From a bacterium (GTDB lineage: Bacteria; Omnitrophota; Gorgyraeia; Velamenicoccales; JABMQK01): a stretch of 5,707 nucleotides of DNA. A model generated the notes under the pieces. The model made no database searches and was not told the origin of the DNA. It saw only the letters and a list, made by a program, of their open reading frames with translations. The translations under genes were made by a program, and so were the position numbers. Every line of letters starts with the position of its first letter. The stretch's first letter is position 1. Below, piece by piece: positions 5,577 through 5,707 of the stretch. The DNA is taken from assembly GCA_013203265.1 (NCBI GenBank), contig JABMQK010000024.1, positions 1 through 5,707 of the forward strand, written 5' to 3'.

Positions 5577-5707
5577 TTGACTCCCAATTTATTTCTAATC
5601 TCTTCTGTCTTTTGCTGGGAAAGCTTTATTAGATCTTGCTGAGAATAAACTGTCTTATTTTTATTATTATTCGCGTCAATTACTGTCACTCTCTCTGTGC
5701 AGCAATA
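5573..5707 (-). CDS. 3' end of an unidentified gene upstream of the mrp genes
   Basis: The minus strand is open from the window edge to a TGA at 5575-5573, giving the last 44 residues of a protein whose start lies outside. The tail is polar: it starts YCCTERVTVID, passes an Asn/Lys run (NNNKNK), and ends in a charged, probably helical stretch (roughly QQKTEEIRNKLGVK). It has no membrane segment, unlike everything downstream. The stop overlaps the start of the next gene in an ATGA, the same junction used between mrpB and mrpC, which supports a real gene in the same operon. The adjacent cysteines near the edge could be ligands or a disulfide, but two residues are not enough to say. I do not recognise the family and assign no function. 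A redox, regulatory or assembly protein tied to the membrane complex is possible but unproven. Confidence 0.72.
   Translation of the reverse strand, partial: YCCTERVTVIDANNNKNKTVYSQQDLIKLSQQKTEEIRNKLGVK
5581..5585 (-). promoter_or_regulatory. Ribosome binding site for the 601-residue mrpA-like gene
   Basis: GGGAG on the minus strand, four bases before the ATG at 5576, inside the last codons (LGVK) of the upstream gene. Spacing is on the short side; coupling through the ATGA overlap probably helps. Confidence 0.6.

Noticed and set aside
5299..5580. Plus-strand reading frame of 93 codons opposite the start of the 601-residue gene
   Set aside because: It is fully antisense to the first helices of the NuoL-like subunit, is Lys/Ile-rich without any motif, and has no operon context on the plus strand.
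5656..5675. AT-rich tract considered as a promoter element or terminator tail
   Set aside because: It lies inside an open coding frame and encodes the NNNKNK run. There is no hairpin next to it and no paired -35/-10 boxes that I can support.

Overview
The window is one gap-free stretch of a minus-strand operon encoding a multisubunit Mrp-type cation/proton antiporter module (also called Mnh, Pha or Sha; the same parts form the ion-pumping half of Mbh/Mbs-type energy-converting complexes). In transcription order, right to left, it holds: the 3' end of an unidentified gene (5573-5707), a 601-residue NuoL/MrpA-like subunit (3771-5576), a 175-residue MbhD+MbhE protein equal to the C-terminal part of MrpA (3242-3769), MrpB (2786-3238), MrpC (2451-2789), MrpD (967-2448), MrpE (468-962), MrpF (106-468) and the 5' end of MrpG (1-113). 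The order is the classical A-B-C-D-E-F-G, except that MrpA is two separate proteins.

All eight junctions are between an 8-base overlap and a 4-base gap (4-nt overlap, 1-nt gap, 3-nt gap, 4-nt overlap, 2-nt gap, 4-nt gap, 1-nt overlap, 8-nt overlap). There is no room for a promoter or terminator between genes, and neither end of the operon is in view. No stretch lacks a gene. I see no RNA gene, mobile element, CRISPR array or sizeable repeat. The plus strand appears to carry only antisense shadows of these hydrophobic genes.

The subunits should assemble in the cytoplasmic membrane. MrpD and the 601-residue subunit are the two large NuoL/M/N-type ion-translocating proteins. MrpC is NuoK-like. 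The MbhD/E protein, MrpB, MrpF and MrpG supply the small membrane subunits around the proposed Na+ path, and MrpE adds a cytoplasmic domain. MrpD keeps the expected chain of charged residues (Glu135, Lys217, Lys248, Lys335, Lys390). The 601-residue subunit does not: the usual TM5 glutamate is Gly127 and the TM8 histidine is Pro230, and it carries a C-terminal extension of about 90 residues. These features, the split MrpA, the RLQA form of MrpG and a Glu in MrpC TM2 set it apart from a textbook stand-alone Mrp antiporter. The operon could instead be the membrane arm of a larger ferredoxin- or hydrogenase-linked complex, but no redox or hydrogenase subunit lies in the window, so that is inference.

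The DNA is AT-rich, with frequent ATA, AGA and AAA codons, Shine-Dalgarno sites (AGGAGG, AGGGGAG), one TTG start and TAA, TAG and TGA stops. This suggests a bacterium, perhaps from an anaerobic or uncultivated lineage. I cannot name the taxon from sequence alone.
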